Below are positions 45,485 to 55,278 of a stretch of DNA of 64,000 nt, piece after piece. Location: contig NZ_CP180001.1 of NCBI RefSeq assembly GCF_047528295.1, positions 744,001 through 808,000 on the forward strand, given 5' to 3'. The position numbers and the translations under genes are program-made. This DNA comes from Peptacetobacter sp900550335 (lineage in GTDB: Bacteria; Bacillota; Clostridia; Peptostreptococcales; Peptostreptococcaceae). The stretch's first letter is position 1. Each line of letters starts with the position of its first letter. The notes beneath the pieces are model-generated. The model was not told where the DNA came from, did not search any database, and saw only the letters and a program-made list of their open reading frames with translations.

Positions 45485-47521
45485 ATGGGAAAAGAAGATA
45501 TAAAACTACAAATAGATAATCTAATAGACAAAATAAATTACCACAGCGACAAATACTACAACCAAGATACACCAGAAATCTCAGACTTCGAGTATGATAT
45601 GCTTATGAAAGAGTTAATCAAGCTCGAAGCAGAAAACCCAGAGTTCAAGAGAGTGGATTCTCCTTCTAACAGAGTTGGGGGGATGGCACTTGATAAGTTT
45701 GACCAGGTTACGCACAAAAATCCGATGCTTAGTCTATCAAACGCATACTCTGCTGAAGATTTAAGAGATTTTGACAGAAGAGTAAGGGAGATGACTGACG
45801 GGGATGTAGAGTATGTTGTTGAGTTTAAGATAGATGGACTTTCTGTAGGGATAACTTACGAAAACGGAGAGTTCAAAAGTGCTGCAACTAGAGGAAATGG
45901 GATAATTGGAGAGGATATTTCTAAAAATGCCATGACGATAAAAAGTGTTCCTCTAAAGATTGACGACAAGAGAGAGATAATCGTCAGAGGAGAGGTTTAT
46001 ATATCTAAAGAAAACTTTGAAAAGGTCAATGAATATCAGGAAGAGCACGACCTACAGATATTTGCCAATCCAAGAAATTTAGCAGCTGGATCACTTAGAC
46101 AGTTGGACTCAAAGCTAACTGCAAAAAGACCTTTAGATATATTCGTGTTTAACCTAGAAAATATCAACGAATTAGAGGGAATAGATACACATTCTGATTC
46201 ATTAGAATACCTTAAAAAACTGGGATTCTCAGTTAGTGAAAACTACAAAATCTGTAAATCAATAGACGAGGTAATTGAGTTTATTGAGTATTGGACTGAA
46301 AACAGAGGAAGTTTAAAATTTGATATAGATGGTATGGTTGTTAAGGTAAACAACATAGAGCAGAGAAATGAGATGGGATTTACAGCTAAGAGTCCAAGAT
46401 GGGCTATTGCTTATAAATTCCCAGCTGAGAGAAAGAAGAGCAAGATTTTAGATATAGAGGTAGAGGTTGGTAGAACAGGTACAATCACTCCAACAGCTAT
46501 TCTTGAGCCTGTTAGACTAGCGGGGACTTCTGTTAGTAGGGCGACTCTTCACAACGAGGACTTTATCAGAGAAAAGGATATAAAATTATTTGACCATGTT
46601 ATAGTTCAAAAGGCTGGAGATATTATTCCACAGATAGTTGAGGTTGTGAAAGAGGATAGAACAGGGGATGAGAAAGATTTCGTAATGCCTAGTGTTTGCC
46701 CAGAGTGTGGTGAGCCAACAGTTAGACTTGAAGGTGAGGCTGCAGTTAAGTGTATAAATATCTCTTGTCCAGCTCAGATTAGAAGGGGAATGATTCACTT
46801 TGTTTCGAGAGAGGCCATGGACATAGATGGTATGGGTGAGTCAATAATCACATTATTCCTAAAAGAAGGTCTAATAAAAGACGTTTCTGATATATATTAT
46901 CTAAAAAAAGAGCAGATTGTACCGCTTGAGAGAATGGGAGAAAAATCTGCTGATAATTTAATTAAAGCAATCGAAAAATCAAAATCAAATGACCTATGGA
47001 GATTGATAAATGGGTTAGGAATTAGATTTGTCGGTGTGAAAGGGGCTAAGATACTAGCTTCAAACTTTAGTAGTTTAGATGAGATAATGAACGCCGATGT
47101 TGAGAGATTACAGCAGCTTGAAGAGTTTGGAAGTATTATGTCTGAGAGTGTTGTAAAATTCTTTAGAGAAGAGCAGAATTTAGCAGTTATTAAGAAGTTA
47201 AAAGATGCTGGGGTAAATACTGAAGCAGGTGAGGATAAATCTGAGGGTATACCGCAGTTATTTGAAGGTATGAAGATAGTTCTTACTGGTACACTTCCTA
47301 CATTAAAAAGAAATCAGGCTAAGGAGATTATAGAGCCTAGAGGCGGAAAGGCTACTTCAAGTGTGAGCAAGTCTACTACATTTGTGCTTGCTGGAGAGGA
47401 AGCTGGCTCAAAATTAACTAAGGCTAATGATTTAGGAATAAAGGTAATCGACGAGGATATGTTCTTAAAATTATCTGAAATGGGAAGCAAGGAAGAAGTA
47501 TTGGCAGAACTAGGAATGTAA
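45485..47521 (+). CDS. ligA: NAD-dependent DNA ligase LigA
   Basis: 678 residues, full family length. Adenylation motif KIDG (active Lys about 115), OB fold, four-Cys zinc finger (CPECG then CINISC), helix-hairpin-helix region and C-terminal BRCT domain (about 595-678). Seals nicks in replication and repair. GAGAGG ribosome site. Confidence 0.96.
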   Translation: MGKEDIKLQIDNLIDKINYHSDKYYNQDTPEISDFEYDMLMKELIKLEAENPEFKRVDSPSNRVGGMALDKFDQVTHKNPMLSLSNAYSAEDLRDFDRRVREMTDGDVEYVVEFKIDGLSVGITYENGEFKSAATRGNGIIGEDISKNAMTIKSVPLKIDDKREIIVRGEVYISKENFEKVNEYQEEHDLQIFANPRNLAAGSLRQLDSKLTAKRPLDIFVFNLENINELEGIDTHSDSLEYLKKLGFSVSENYKICKSIDEVIEFIEYWTENRGSLKFDIDGMVVKVNNIEQRNEMGFTAKSPRWAIAYKFPAERKKSKILDIEVEVGRTGTITPTAILEPVRLAGTSVSRATLHNEDFIREKDIKLFDHVIVQKAGDIIPQIVEVVKEDRTGDEKDFVMPSVCPECGEPTVRLEGEAAVKCINISCPAQIRRGMIHFVSREAMDIDGMGESIITLFLKEGLIKDVSDIYYLKKEQIVPLERMGEKSADNLIKAIEKSKSNDLWRLINGLGIRFVGVKGAKILASNFSSLDEIMNADVERLQQLEEFGSIMSESVVKFFREEQNLAVIKKLKDAGVNTEAGEDKSEGIPQLFEGMKIVLTGTLPTLKRNQAKEIIEPRGGKATSSVSKSTTFVLAGEEAGSKLTKANDLGIKVIDEDMFLKLSEMGSKEEVLAELGM

Positions 47522-47639
47522 TATAGGATTTTTCAATATTATAAATTAACAAGAGTGATGTAGAATAGAAAAAATTAAATATAGAATAAAAAATAAAATT
47601 AATTAATATAAAAAACTAAATAAGAGGTGATTTTTCAAT

Positions 47640-48989
47640 ATGGAAAGATTAGGAAATAGAGCAAATAATGAGATAAGACCAGTCAAGATAACTACGAATT
47701 TTACAAAATACGCAGCAGGGTCTGTACTTATCGAAATGGGAGAAACTAAGGTAATATGTACAGCTACAGTTGAAGATAAAGTGCCACCATTTTTAAGAAA
47801 TACAGGTACAGGTTGGATAAATGCAGAGTATTCTATGCTACCAAGTTCAACTCAGCAGAGAAAGATAAGAGATTCTGTTAGAGGAAAGATAGACGGAAGA
47901 ACTCAGGAAATACAGAGATTAATAGGGAGAGCAATAAGATCTGTTATAGATTTAGATTTATTAGGTGAGAGAACTATATGGGTTGACTGTGATGTTATCC
48001 AGGCAGATGGAGGTACTAGAACAGCTTCAATAACTGGTGGGTTTGTTGCAGCAGCTCAGGCAATTTACGGACTTTATCAGAATAAAGAAATCAAAAAACT
48101 TCCTATAAAGAATTTCGTATCTGCAATAAGTGCAGGTGTTTTAAACGACGAGCATATATTAGACCTTTGCTACGAAGAAGACTCTGCAGCTAAAGTAGAT
48201 ATGAACTTTGTAATGACAGACAAAGGTGAATTTGTAGAAGTTCAGGGAACTGGAGAAGAAGCTCCATTTAGTAGAGAAGATTTAAACAAATTATTAGAAC
48301 TAGGGGAAAAAGGAAACAAAGAGCTAATAAAAATACAGAGAGCTGCAATCCCAGAAATAGGAGATGCTGTGCTTGGTATGGACTACGGAAAAGACGTGGT
48401 AATAGCTACAGGAAATAAACACAAATTACAGGAAATAGGGGACATACTAAAAGATTTCGACTATAATGTTATGTCTTTAAAAGATGTAAACTTAGATGGA
48501 ATAGAAATAATAGAAGACGGAAAAACTTTTGAACACAATGCTTTAATAAAGGCTAGAACAATTTCAAAATTAACTAATAAAATATCTATAGCAGATGACT
48601 CTGGATTAGTTGTTGATTGTTTAGGAGGAAAACCGGGTATATACTCAGCAAGATATGCTGGAGAACATGCAACTGATGAAGAAAACAGAGTAAAATTATT
48701 CGAAGCTATGAAGGACGTTCCAATGGAAGATAGAACTGCAAGATTTGTAAGTGCGATAGGTGTTGTACTTCCAGATGGTAAAGAATTTACAGTTAGGGGA
48801 ACTGTTGAAGGAAAGATAACATTTGAGGAACATGGAGAAAATGGATTCGGATATGACTGTATGTTTATGCCAGATGGATTTGATAAGACATTTGGAGAAA
48901 TAGATCCAGAAATCAAAAACAGCATGAGCCATAGAGCAAATGCACTTAAAAAGATGAAAGAAGAATTTGTTAAAAGGGTTGTGAGATAA
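47640..48989 (+). CDS. Fused RNase PH and dITP/XTP pyrophosphatase
   Basis: 449 residues. Residues 1-250 are RNase PH (RPVKITTNFTKYAAGSVLIE, QADGGTRTASITGG), a phosphorolytic 3'-5' exonuclease for tRNA 3' ends. From about 253 it is RdgB/HAM1 (VIATGNKHKLQE, ADDSGLVVDCLGGKPGIYSARYAG, SHRANAL), which removes inosine and xanthosine triphosphates. No stop, ribosome site or strong start separates the halves. The next gene starts 2 nt after the stop. Confidence 0.93.
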   Translation: MERLGNRANNEIRPVKITTNFTKYAAGSVLIEMGETKVICTATVEDKVPPFLRNTGTGWINAEYSMLPSSTQQRKIRDSVRGKIDGRTQEIQRLIGRAIRSVIDLDLLGERTIWVDCDVIQADGGTRTASITGGFVAAAQAIYGLYQNKEIKKLPIKNFVSAISAGVLNDEHILDLCYEEDSAAKVDMNFVMTDKGEFVEVQGTGEEAPFSREDLNKLLELGEKGNKELIKIQRAAIPEIGDAVLGMDYGKDVVIATGNKHKLQEIGDILKDFDYNVMSLKDVNLDGIEIIEDGKTFEHNALIKARTISKLTNKISIADDSGLVVDCLGGKPGIYSARYAGEHATDEENRVKLFEAMKDVPMEDRTARFVSAIGVVLPDGKEFTVRGTVEGKITFEEHGENGFGYDCMFMPDGFDKTFGEIDPEIKNSMSHRANALKKMKEEFVKRVVR

Positions 48990-48991
48990 AT

Positions 48992-49462
48992 ATGAAAATA
49001 GGAATAGTTAGCGATACACATAGGATGATTAGGAACATAGATAAGGCAATTCCTTATTTAAAAGGCTGCGACCTTATTGTACATGCAGGGGATAACTACT
49101 CTGATGCAAGATATATTTATACTGAAACGGGTGTAAATGTTATGGCAGTTGTTGGAAACTGCGACTTTGAAGATGCAGAGGATGAATTATTATTCGATTT
49201 TGCAGGGAAGAAATTTTTCGTATGCCACGGACACAGATACGATGTGAAATACGGAACAAATCTTTTACAGACAAAAGCAGAGAGAGAAGGAGCAGATATA
49301 GTTGTGTTTGGTCATTCTCATGAGACTTTTTCAGAAATAATAAATGGTGCTCTTTATATAAATCCAGGGAGCCTTTCTCTTCCAAGAGGTGGAAGTAATA
49401 GAGGATTTGCTATATTAGAAATAGATGGAGAGAGTATAAAAGTTAAGGAAATAGAAATTTAA
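48992..49462 (+). CDS. YfcE/MJ0936-type metallophosphoesterase
   Basis: 156 residues. Metal-binding motifs SDTHR, GDN, GNCD and GHSHE in order. Small phosphodiesterase; natural substrate unknown. Likely translationally coupled to the upstream fusion gene (2-nt gap). Confidence 0.9.
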   Translation: MKIGIVSDTHRMIRNIDKAIPYLKGCDLIVHAGDNYSDARYIYTETGVNVMAVVGNCDFEDAEDELLFDFAGKKFFVCHGHRYDVKYGTNLLQTKAEREGADIVVFGHSHETFSEIINGALYINPGSLSLPRGGSNRGFAILEIDGESIKVKEIEI

Positions 49463-49645
49463 TTTGAAAAATATCTGTAACTTTTTTGAAAAGGCAAAAA
49501 AATAGTCAAATAATCGAAATATAATCATAAGAAAGGTTGTATTTAAAAAAAGTTATGTGATATAATTAAATGGTTATATAGAATTATAATGGATAAAAAT
49601 ACCATATTATAATATCTCAAAGTATATTAGGAGGATTTTTAAGAA

Positions 49646-50929
49646 ATGAAAGCAGAATTACTTAAAAAAGAAGGTAACGTAGTTACTTTAAAAATAACTG
49701 TAGACTACGATAAATTCAACGGAGCAGTTGAAAAAGCTTACAAAAAAACTAGAGGTAGATACAACATACCAGGATTCAGAAAAGGTAAAGCTCCTAGAAA
49801 AATAATAGAAATGAACTACGGTGAAGGAATATTCTACGGAGATGCTATAGATGCATTATTCCCAGAAGTATTCGTACCAGCTGTAGAAGAAACAGGTATA
49901 CTTCCAATAGGTGCTCCATCTATAGATGTAGATGAAATAAGCAAAGACAACGGATTAGTTATGTCTGTAGAAGTAGAAGTTAGACCAGAAGTTAAATTAG
50001 AAAACTACAAAGGTGTAGAAGTTACTAAAGATGTTCCAGAAGTAACTGAAGAAATGATAACAGAAGAATTAAACAGAATGTTAGACAAAAACTCTAGATT
50101 AGTAGACGTTGAAAGAAATGTTGAAGACGGAGATATAGTAAACATAGACTTCAAAGGATTTGTTGATGGAGAAGAATTCGAAGGTGGAAACGCTGAAGGA
50201 TACGAATTAACAATAGGATCTCACACATTCATAGACAACTTTGAAGAACAGTTAGTTGGAAAAGCTTTAAATGAAGAAGTAGAAGTTAATGTAACATTCC
50301 CAGAAGGATACTCAAGAGAAGATTTAGCTTCTAAACCAGCTAAATTCGAAGTTAAAATAAACGCTATAAAAGTTAGAGAAATACCTGAATTAAACGATGA
50401 ATTCGCAGCAGATACTACTGAATTCGAAACTTTAGATGAATTAAAAGCTGATATAAAATCTAACCTAGAAGAACAGGCTGAAAACATGGCTGAAAATCAG
50501 GTAAGAGAAGAAATAGTAAACAAAATAGCTGAAGCAGCAGACTTCATAACTCCAAACGCTATGGTAGAAGATCAGTTAGATAGAATGATGCAGGAATTAA
50601 ACTATCAGTTAATGAGCCAGGGATTACAGATGGAAATGTTATTAGAAATAACTGGTAAAGACTTAAAAGGATTAAGAGAAGAAAGAAGAGAAGACGCTGA
50701 AAGATTAGTAAGAGGAACTCTTGTATTAGACGAAGTAGCTAAATTAGAAAACATAGAAGCTTCTGAAGAAGACGTTGATGCTGAATTAGCTAAAATGGCA
50801 GAAATGTACAAAATGGAAGTAGAAGAAATGAAAAAAGCTTTAAGACCAGAAGATTTAGAAGATATAGCTGGTCAGCTTAGAGTTAGAAAAACTATAGACT
50901 TCCTAGTTGAAAATGCTACAATAGCATAG
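49646..50929 (+). CDS. tig: Trigger factor
   Basis: 427 residues: ribosome-binding domain with GFRKGKAPRKIIE, a PPIase domain (GDIVNIDFKGFVDGEEF) and a long helical C-terminal chaperone domain. It meets nascent chains at the exit tunnel. First of the conserved tig-clpP-clpX set. AGGAGG site. Confidence 0.96.
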   Translation: MKAELLKKEGNVVTLKITVDYDKFNGAVEKAYKKTRGRYNIPGFRKGKAPRKIIEMNYGEGIFYGDAIDALFPEVFVPAVEETGILPIGAPSIDVDEISKDNGLVMSVEVEVRPEVKLENYKGVEVTKDVPEVTEEMITEELNRMLDKNSRLVDVERNVEDGDIVNIDFKGFVDGEEFEGGNAEGYELTIGSHTFIDNFEEQLVGKALNEEVEVNVTFPEGYSREDLASKPAKFEVKINAIKVREIPELNDEFAADTTEFETLDELKADIKSNLEEQAENMAENQVREEIVNKIAEAADFITPNAMVEDQLDRMMQELNYQLMSQGLQMEMLLEITGKDLKGLREERREDAERLVRGTLVLDEVAKLENIEASEEDVDAELAKMAEMYKMEVEEMKKALRPEDLEDIAGQLRVRKTIDFLVENATIA

Positions 50930-50961
50930 TTTATAATTAGTCTATAAATATTTGAAAAAAC

Positions 50962-51002
50962 AAGGCTGTCTAAAGTGATATGTATGTATCTTAGGCAGCC
51001 TT
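50962..51002 (+). terminator. Hairpin between tig and clpP
   Basis: AAGGCTG...TTAGGCAGCCTT with a weak T tail. It lies within the unneeded upstream extension of clpP and supports the later clpP start. Confidence 0.55.
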
Positions 51003-51037
51003 ATATTGAATGCAAAAAAAGAAAGGGGTTACATAAA

Positions 51038-51625
51038 ATGGCATTAGTACCTTATGTTGTTGAACAGACAGGAAGAGGGGAAAGATCTTATGATATATTC
51101 TCTAGATTATTAAAAGACAGAATAATATTCTTATGTGATGAGGTAAATGATGATACTGCAGGACTTATAGTAGCTCAGCTTTTATTCTTAGAAGCAGAAG
51201 ATCCAGATAAAGATATACATCTTTACATAAACTCACCAGGTGGAAGTATAACAGCTGGTATGGCTATATACGATACAATGAACTATATAAAACCAGATGT
51301 TAGTACTATATGTATAGGAATGGCTGCATCTATGGGTGCATTCTTACTTTCTGCAGGTGCAAAAGGTAAGAGATACGCACTTCCAAACAGTGAAATAATG
51401 ATACATCAGCCACTAGGTGGAGCTCAGGGACAGGCAACTGAAATAGAAATCCGGGCTAAGAGAATCATAAGAATGAAAGAAAAATTAAACCAGATACTTT
51501 CTGAAAATACAGGTCAGCCATTAGAAAAAATAATGGCAGATACAGAAAGAGATAACTTCATGGAAGCCGATGAAGCACTTGCATACGGATTAATAGATGA
51601 AGTTATAACAAATAAACCATTATAA
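51038..51625 (+). CDS. clpP: ATP-dependent Clp protease proteolytic subunit
   Basis: 195 residues. Active Ser in GMAASMGAFLL, His in MIHQPLGG, Asp further on (LIDEVITN region follows). ATG at 51038 after GAAAGGGG gives the usual mature N terminus; the frame extends to 50975 but through the hairpin. Works with ClpX, 15 nt downstream. Confidence 0.96.
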   Translation: MALVPYVVEQTGRGERSYDIFSRLLKDRIIFLCDEVNDDTAGLIVAQLLFLEAEDPDKDIHLYINSPGGSITAGMAIYDTMNYIKPDVSTICIGMAASMGAFLLSAGAKGKRYALPNSEIMIHQPLGGAQGQATEIEIRAKRIIRMKEKLNQILSENTGQPLEKIMADTERDNFMEADEALAYGLIDEVITNKPL

Positions 51626-51640
51626 GAGAGGAGAATTTTA

Positions 51641-52879
51641 ATGGCAAAATTTGATGATAAAAAACAGCTAAAATGCTCTTTCTGCGGAAAAACTCAGGAT
51701 CAGGTAAGAAGATTAATAGCAGGTCCAGATGTTTGTATATGTGATGAATGTGTTGAACTTTGCGAAGATATAATCAGAGAAGAATTTGAAGAAGCTAACG
51801 AAGAAACAACATCAATCGATTCATTACCAAAACCAAAGGAAATGATGGAAATATTAAATGATTATGTAATAGGTCAGGAAAAAGCTAAAAAAGCTTTATC
51901 TGTTGCAGTTTACAATCATTATAAAAGAATATACAGCAATTCTGAAAATGATGTAGATATACAGAAAAGTAATATATTACTCTTAGGGCCAACAGGTTCT
52001 GGTAAAACATTACTTGCTCAGACACTTGCTAAAACACTAAACGTTCCATTTGCTATGGCAGATGCAACAGCTCTTACAGAAGCTGGTTATGTTGGGGAAG
52101 ACGTTGAAAACATACTTCTTAAACTAATCCAGGCTGCAGATAATGATGTAGAAAAAGCTGAAAAAGGTATAATCTACATAGACGAAATAGATAAAATAGC
52201 TAAAAAATCAGAAAATGTATCTATAACAAGAGATGTCAGCGGAGAAGGTGTTCAGCAGGCACTTCTAAAAATATTAGAAGGAACTGTAGCTAACGTTCCA
52301 CCACAGGGCGGAAGAAAACATCCAAACCGGGAATTTATAAAAATAGATACAACTAATATACTATTCATATTAGGTGGAGCATTTGACGGATTAGAACAGA
52401 TAATCCAGAGAAGATCTAGTGAAAAAACTCTAGGATTCGGAGCTAAGATAGAAAGCAAGAAAAACCTAGACTTAGGAAAAATATATGAAAATGTACTACC
52501 AGAGGATTTACTAAAATACGGTATAATACCAGAATTTATAGGTAGAATCCCAGTAATAGCTACATTAAATATGCTAGATGAAGATGCATTAGTTACAATA
52601 CTAAAAGAACCTAAAAATGCATTAGTAAAACAGTACAAAAAATTATTCGATATAGAAGATGTTGAACTAGAATTTGAAGACGATGCACTAAGAGAAATAG
52701 CTAAAAAAGCTATAGACAGAAACACTGGTGCCAGAGGTCTAAGAAGTATAGTTGAAAACATAATGATGGATACAATGTATGAAGTACCATCTGAAGAAAA
52801 TGTTGAAAAAGTAATAGTGACTAAGGAATCTGTACTAGACAATGATGTGCAGCCAACTATAGTTTACAAAGAAAATTAA
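51641..52879 (+). CDS. clpX: ATP-dependent Clp protease ATPase ClpX
   Basis: 412 residues. N-terminal zinc domain (CSFCGKTQ ... CDEC), Walker A GPTGSGKT, Walker B IIYIDEIDKIAKKS, arginine region and ClpP-contacting loop (IGRIPV). Unfolds tagged proteins for ClpP. GAGAGGAG site. Its last ~20 codons appear inverted twice in the following kilobase. Confidence 0.96.
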   Translation: MAKFDDKKQLKCSFCGKTQDQVRRLIAGPDVCICDECVELCEDIIREEFEEANEETTSIDSLPKPKEMMEILNDYVIGQEKAKKALSVAVYNHYKRIYSNSENDVDIQKSNILLLGPTGSGKTLLAQTLAKTLNVPFAMADATALTEAGYVGEDVENILLKLIQAADNDVEKAEKGIIYIDEIDKIAKKSENVSITRDVSGEGVQQALLKILEGTVANVPPQGGRKHPNREFIKIDTTNILFILGGAFDGLEQIIQRRSSEKTLGFGAKIESKKNLDLGKIYENVLPEDLLKYGIIPEFIGRIPVIATLNMLDEDALVTILKEPKNALVKQYKKLFDIEDVELEFEDDALREIAKKAIDRNTGARGLRSIVENIMMDTMYEVPSEENVEKVIVTKESVLDNDVQPTIVYKEN

Positions 52880-53087
52880 TATAGAACGCAAAGAAGGGTA
52901 TTGAATTAACGCTCCAGGCTTCGAACTTTGCTCCTTTTTAAGAGTTAGCTTTATCAAGCTAACAAAAGGATGCAAAGTTCTGCAGATTGTCGCTGTTAAT
53001 TTCAATACCCTTCTTTTTGCGTCAGTATGTTAATTTTTTTGAACCATAGTGTAGCTACATATCATAAGTTTAGTACAGATTTAGTCT
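52819..53087 (+). repeat. Quasi-palindrome copy H at the clpX 3' end
   Basis: Core: CTCCAGGCTTC (52912), inner stem GAACTTTGC...GCAAAGTTC with a nested GTTAGCTT/AAGCTAAC, TGCAGATTGTCG (52981). Arms ACGCAAAGAAGGGTATTG (52886) and the complement ending 53022. The inverted clpX end continues to 53087 (GACTAA, ATCTGTACTA, AGC all mirrored). Confidence 0.9.
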
Positions 53088-53119
53088 GAAAAATGCGAAA
53101 TAGGAACAGTTTGTAAAAT
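53058..53119 (+). repeat. Direct repeat, copy 1 (62 nt)
   Basis: Nearly identical to 53410-53471. Both begin CATATCATAAGTTTAGTAC and carry inverted clpX sequence. They bracket copy I, so part of this gap was duplicated. Confidence 0.85.
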
Positions 53120-53281
53120 TGCTTGAAGGAATTAGCACGATGTTGTCCTCATTCGCCAGGCTTCGAACTTTGCCCTTTTTTAAGAGTTAGCTTTTCAAGC
53201 TAACAAAAAGGTTGCAAAGTTCTGCAGATTGTTGAACAGAGGACTAACATCGTACCAATTCCAAAAGTAAGACTGTTCTAC
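53101..53281 (+). repeat. Quasi-palindrome copy I
   Basis: Core CGCCAGGCTTC (53153), inner stem GAACTTTGCCCTTTTTT with complement (nearly the same as copy H), TGCAGATTGTTGA (53223). Outer arms AGGAACAGT / ACTGTTCTA and GGAATT / AATTCC, ACGATGTTG / TAACATCGT. No T run. Confidence 0.85.
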
Positions 53282-53409
53282 AGAAAAATACCAAATAAAA
53301 AATTTAAAAGTTAGCAAATAAAAAAAGAGAGATGACAATAAACTTATGACATCCCTTACAAATTGCGTAAACTATATTATATTTTCTTTATGAACTAATA
53401 GTTTGTGAG

Positions 53410-53471
53410 CATATCATAAGTTTAGTACAGATTTAGTCTGAAAAATGCGAAATAGTAGCAGTTTGTAAAAT
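53410..53471 (+). repeat. Direct repeat, copy 2 (62 nt)
   Basis: Second copy of the 62-nt repeat, 352 nt after the first. The rest of the gap (53282-53545) is AT-rich without a gene. Confidence 0.85.
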
Positions 53472-53545
53472 ATGTATAAATACTAAAATAAGATAAACTA
53501 AAGTTTTATATATTTTATAATATTCAAACCAATCTCTATACGGAA

Positions 53546-54006
53546 ATGATGTCAGTGTACTTTTTAATAGGATTGTATTTATAAAGGAGAAAAAGTTGGG
53601 AACAATAAGCTAAGGGTACTTATTTTATGAGTAATTTGGAACTATTTGTGGCACTTTTTAAAAATATGTAAAAAAATAGGAATGGAGTAGGTTATTTCTA
53701 AGGTATCTACTTAATTGATAATATGCAACCTGAACTCGACAATTTGCAGAACTTCGCATCCTTTTTGCGTTAGGTTTGAAAAGCTAACGCTTAGAAAGGG
53801 CGAAGTTCGAAACCTGGAGAGGAAGGTTGTTATTATTAAATTAAGTAGATGCCTATAGAAATACTACGACATTCCTTGCTCTTTTTCTATAATTTATAAA
53901 AAGGCCATTAATATACCTATTGCTCCGAAGATAAATACAATAGCTATTGACCCAACTTTTTCTTTCTTTAATAAATACAATGCCACTAAAAAGGCAACGA
54001 CATCAT
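53546..54006 (-). repeat. Quasi-palindrome copy J at the 3' end of the chromate-type gene
   Basis: Minus-strand core: CTCTCCAGGTTTC (53809-53821) and TGCAAATTGTCGAG (53735-53748) around a long inner stem from GAACTTCGC. Arms to 53694/53865. The plus-strand stretch 53546-53690 is an imperfect inverted copy of the last ~115 nt of the gene (53894-54006): GACATCAT, AAATACAAT, CCAACTTTTTCT and CATTCCT all have partners in order. The longest mirror in the window. Confidence 0.9.
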
Positions 54007-54421
54007 AAAGTCCCCAAGTAATTTCTTTACCAGAAGATACTGCTGCAGCAAGTATAAAACCAAGTGTTATCGGTCTTAATACTGTTAGCAGATTTTCAAC
54101 TTTTTTATTATCCTTAAACTTATCCAATAAATGAGATATGATTGTAAGTCCTACAAGTGAGAATATAACAACACCTACAGATGCTGCAAGTGATCCCCAA
54201 AAACCAGCAGTTTTGAAACCTACAAATGTAGCACTATTTATTGCTATTGGTCCAGGAGTTGACTGAGATATTGCAAGTAAGTCTAAGAATTCCTGGTTTG
54301 TTATAAAGTGATACTTATTGATAAATTCTTGCTGTATAAATGGAAGCATCGCATAGCCTCCACCAAAGCTGAATGCACCAATCTTTAAGAATATTAGGAA
54401 GAGAAGTATTATTTTAGACAT
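53894..54421 (-). CDS. Chromate transporter family protein, second half
   Basis: 175 residues, one CHR domain: FLKIGAFSFGGGYAMLPFIQQE, then SQSTPGPIAINSATFVGFKT and C-terminal helices. With the upstream gene it forms a short-chain CHR pair acting as heterodimer. Actual substrate may be chromate or another anion. Its start overlaps the upstream gene's end by 13 nt. Its 3' end is mirrored in copy J. Confidence 0.88.
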   Translation of the reverse strand: MSKIILLFLIFLKIGAFSFGGGYAMLPFIQQEFINKYHFITNQEFLDLLAISQSTPGPIAINSATFVGFKTAGFWGSLAASVGVVIFSLVGLTIISHLLDKFKDNKKVENLLTVLRPITLGFILAAAVSSGKEITWGLYDVVAFLVALYLLKKEKVGSIAIVFIFGAIGILMAFL

Positions 54422-54921
54422 AAGCTATATACACCTCCTAATAATATTAAATATATTGGACTTATATTGAAGAATGCCACAGCGACAAAAGAAACAACTA
54501 AGAAAATCATATTTCTTTTAGTCTTAGGCAGTTTATCCAGCATTTTTAAGAATGAATATAATATAAGTGCGATTACAACTGGGTTTACACCTCTAAAGAA
54601 TCCGTCGAGAATCTTAGAAGATGAGTTGGCAAAATATAAATACGCTAAAGCTATAACTATACAGAATGAAGGCATAGTTGCTCCAAGTAGGCAAACTAAA
54701 ACACCTTTTATTCCATTTATTCTATAGCCTAGAAGTATAGAAATATTTGCTGCCAAAACACCGGGATAACTTTGAGCTATAGAAAGGTAGTCTAGAAATT
54801 CTTCTTCACTGACTAATCCTTGCTTTTTTACAAGCTCATCTTGGATTAGGGGAACCATGGCGTAACCTCCGCCGAAAGTAAATGAACCTATTTTAAAAAA
54901 TGTTAAAAAAAGTTTGAGCAT
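54409..54921 (-). CDS. Chromate transporter family protein, first half
   Basis: 170 residues, one CHR domain: FFKIGSFTFGGGYAMVPLIQDE, SIAQSYPGVLAANISILLGYR. Start chosen at 54921, behind AGGAGG; the frame extends further upstream without need. Together with the next gene it is inserted between clpX and lon, which usually sit together. Confidence 0.88.
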   Translation of the reverse strand: MLKLFLTFFKIGSFTFGGGYAMVPLIQDELVKKQGLVSEEEFLDYLSIAQSYPGVLAANISILLGYRINGIKGVLVCLLGATMPSFCIVIALAYLYFANSSSKILDGFFRGVNPVVIALILYSFLKMLDKLPKTKRNMIFLVVSFVAVAFFNISPIYLILLGGVYSLCLK

Positions 54922-54963
54922 TTTAATCCTCCTTGTAAATAGATTGAAGTTTTTTAAATTCAA

Positions 54964-55204
54964 ATCAATTTATATTATATCATATAATATATAAGTTAAT
55001 ATTATTTTGTAATATATTATATAAAATAGGGTATAATAATAAATAGAGGCGTGATAGTAAAAAATAATTGTAAATAGGTGTATAATCTGATAATAAAAAA
55101 TAACTGTAAATAGACCTGTTATGTGGCAATAAAAAAATAATTGCAAATAGGGCAATAAAACGATATAATAATCTATTAAATGATAAAATTCAAAACATTT
55201 TCGG
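54964..55204. repeat. AT-rich imperfect tandem repeats upstream of lon
   Basis: Three imperfect units of about 35 nt (starting near 55057, 55091 and 55127), each with AATAAAAAATAA followed by TGTAAATAG or TGCAAATAG. They lie in the divergent gap between the chromate-type pair and lon. Confidence 0.5.
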
Positions 55205-55233
55205 TTGAAAATTAATATCTGTAAAGATATAAT
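55205..55233 (+). promoter_or_regulatory. lon promoter
   Basis: TTGAAA (55205), 17-bp spacer, TATAAT (55228), 45 bp before the start codon. Confidence 0.75.
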
Positions 55234-55278
55234 AGTAAAAGCAGTGAAATTCTTAAAAAAGGAGATGAGGAACTGAAT

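Noticed and set aside
49480..49520. CtsR box before tig
   Set aside because: GGCAAA and AGTCAAA are present but with 5 nt between instead of 3; not convincing.
50975..51037. N-terminal extension of ClpP
   Set aside because: Contains a hairpin and lacks a ribosome site; the ATG at 51038 gives the family N terminus.
54970..55155. Minus-strand frame of 61 codons
   Set aside because: Arises from the AT-rich tandem repeats; low complexity and no ribosome site.
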